From NCBI GenBank assembly GCA_964432565.1, contig CAYSOA010000051.1, positions 1-13,021 of the forward strand: 13,021 nt of DNA, given 5' to 3'. Within the stretch, counting starts at the first letter, position 1, and each line of letters begins with the position of its first letter. The notes under the pieces were generated by a model, which was not told the DNA's origin, made no database searches, and saw only the letters and a list, made by a program, of their open reading frames with translations. This stretch comes from CAIOHW01 sp964432565. Its GTDB lineage: Bacteria > Bdellovibrionota > UBA1018. Below, piece by piece: positions 12,243 through 13,021 of the stretch. Position numbers and translations under genes: made by a program.

Positions 12243-13021
12243 ATGATGAAGACTCTGGAAACGAACCGACGATTTTCGCCGCAGGGCCAGATGCTGGCAC
12301 TGCTGGGCGTGCTGCTCGGACCGCTGCTGCTGGCCCGTGCCGTTTCGGGAGCGGTTTCTGGCAAGCCGGGATCTGCCCCGGCTCGGCCCGATCTTCGTCC
12401 GCTTTGGAGCCGGGGGGCCAAGAGTGCTGCCGATATCGCCCGCCAGCCGAACATCTCGATTCTGGCCGTGCCGCAGTATCAGGGGCCCGTCGTGGTGAAT
12501 CCCATTACCGAGTGGCTGAGCACGGACGATGCCGGGCATGATCGCCGCGAATCCAGCATCCGGGCCGAGTGGCTTGATCTTACTGATGATCTGACGACAC
12601 GCGAACACCACCAGCTCGACTCGCAACAGGAGCAGCTGACGCTGGCCCAGCGAGGAAAAAGCCTGGGGCGCGCCTTTTTGAGAAGCCTCTTGGTGACGCG
12701 GGTGCGCGAGTCGCTCAAGAAGGTCGAAAAGCGGTCTGACCCGGTGCGCATGGTTTCGCAGGCGCAGCAGACGATTGATCGGATGGCCGGTCAGGGGATG
12801 AACATGAACGTCGGTAGCCGGTTTCGTCTCGGCTCGCGCGCCGATCTGCTTCAGCAGCGTGGGCAGGTCTGGATGCAGTCGCCGTTTTTCAACGGCTCCT
12901 TTGACTTTCAGTTGGGGCCCCTCGATCTGCCGCCGGATCAGTTGGCCCTCGTTGACCGGTACCGCGTTTCGGTCAACCGGGAGCTGCCCCTGCAGTTCTC
13001 GACGGCTTGGAGTTACGGCGC
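12243..13021 (+). CDS. unrecognised exported protein, 5' part only
   Basis: The frame is open from 12216 to the window edge, giving 259 complete codons from the ATG at 12243. GTG at 12240 and ATG at 12246 are neighbouring alternatives; GGAG at 12226-12229 is the likely ribosome binding site, best spaced for the GTG. Residues 17-35 (MLALLGVLLGPLLLARAVS) are a signal peptide or membrane anchor. Residues 44-100 are Pro/Arg rich, 105-185 polar and probably helical (LDSQQEQLTLAQRGKSLGRA), and from 188 short alternating strands with aromatics appear (SPFFNGSFDFQLG, ELPLQFSTAWSYG), which may be the start of an outer-membrane beta-barrel. I do not recognise the family. Third-position GC bias and the long stop-free frame support it over the antisense frames. 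Confidence 0.75.
   Translation, partial: MMKTLETNRRFSPQGQMLALLGVLLGPLLLARAVSGAVSGKPGSAPARPDLRPLWSRGAKSAADIARQPNISILAVPQYQGPVVVNPITEWLSTDDAGHDRRESSIRAEWLDLTDDLTTREHHQLDSQQEQLTLAQRGKSLGRAFLRSLLVTRVRESLKKVEKRSDPVRMVSQAQQTIDRMAGQGMNMNVGSRFRLGSRADLLQQRGQVWMQSPFFNGSFDFQLGPLDLPPDQLALVDRYRVSVNRELPLQFSTAWSYG

Noticed and set aside
12108..12626. 172-residue leftward open frame, and the rightward frame at 12212-12541
   Set aside because: Both overlap the longer stop-free frame from 12216 to the edge, which has a signal sequence and coding-like third positions; they lack these.
1..13021. Phage, transposon, CRISPR or defence cassette
   Set aside because: No transposase, integrase, repeat-spacer array, toxin pair or nuclease cluster is seen; TatD alone does not indicate a defence role.

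Overview
The window is a GC-rich (about 60%) stretch of bacterial chromosome, densely packed with thirteen protein genes, one of them cut by the right edge. I see no tRNA, rRNA, CRISPR array, phage or transposon gene. The gene content (an ECF sigma factor with a membrane partner, orphan periplasmic and lipoprotein genes, and a ParA-like ATPase coupled to a J-like/RodZ-type HTH protein) suggests a Gram-negative bacterium of the former deltaproteobacterial grade, perhaps Bdellovibrionota or Myxococcota. That placement is inference. The assembly has one break, a run of exactly 100 N at 8613-8712 inside a pseudouridine synthase gene.

Left part (1-3101). After a possible gene tail at 3-71 lies a leftward pair: an ECF sigma factor (813-1421) and a four-helix membrane protein (230-820) that overlaps it and is probably its anti-sigma factor. 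Divergent from them is a tiny exported protein (1538-1762) with 10 Cys and 6 His in a mature region of about 50 residues. The 116-bp divergent control region holds a clean dyad, GTGACA-N13-TGTCAC. This looks like a self-contained metal or thiol stress module. A long imperfect hairpin follows, then a rightward pair: an exported DUF2541-like protein (1909-2364) and the tRNA methyltransferase TrmO (2361-3101), overlapping by 4 nt.

Middle (3098-7489). A leftward three-gene operon encodes a DsbD/CcdA-type membrane electron carrier (5066-5866), a VKOR-DsbA fusion (3888-5060) and a TatD-family hydrolase (3098-3874). It places a thiol-oxidising and a thiol-reducing membrane machine side by side. Divergent from it, across 36 bp, is an orphan peptide-binding lipoprotein of the OppA family (5903-7489), which carries a small GC-rich in-frame repeat.

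Right part (7473-13021). A tightly coupled leftward operon reads ParA/MinD-like ATPase (10160-11167), J-like/HTH protein (9321-10160), RluD-type pseudouridine synthase (8153-9317, interrupted by N) and the laccase-domain protein PgeF (7473-8156). Divergent from it are a dolichol-kinase-like integral membrane protein (11354-12070) and the 5' part of an unrecognised exported protein (12243 to the edge). Two converging gene pairs (trmO/tatD and SBP/pgeF) overlap at their stop codons, so no terminator separates them. No stretch over 300 bases lacks a gene.
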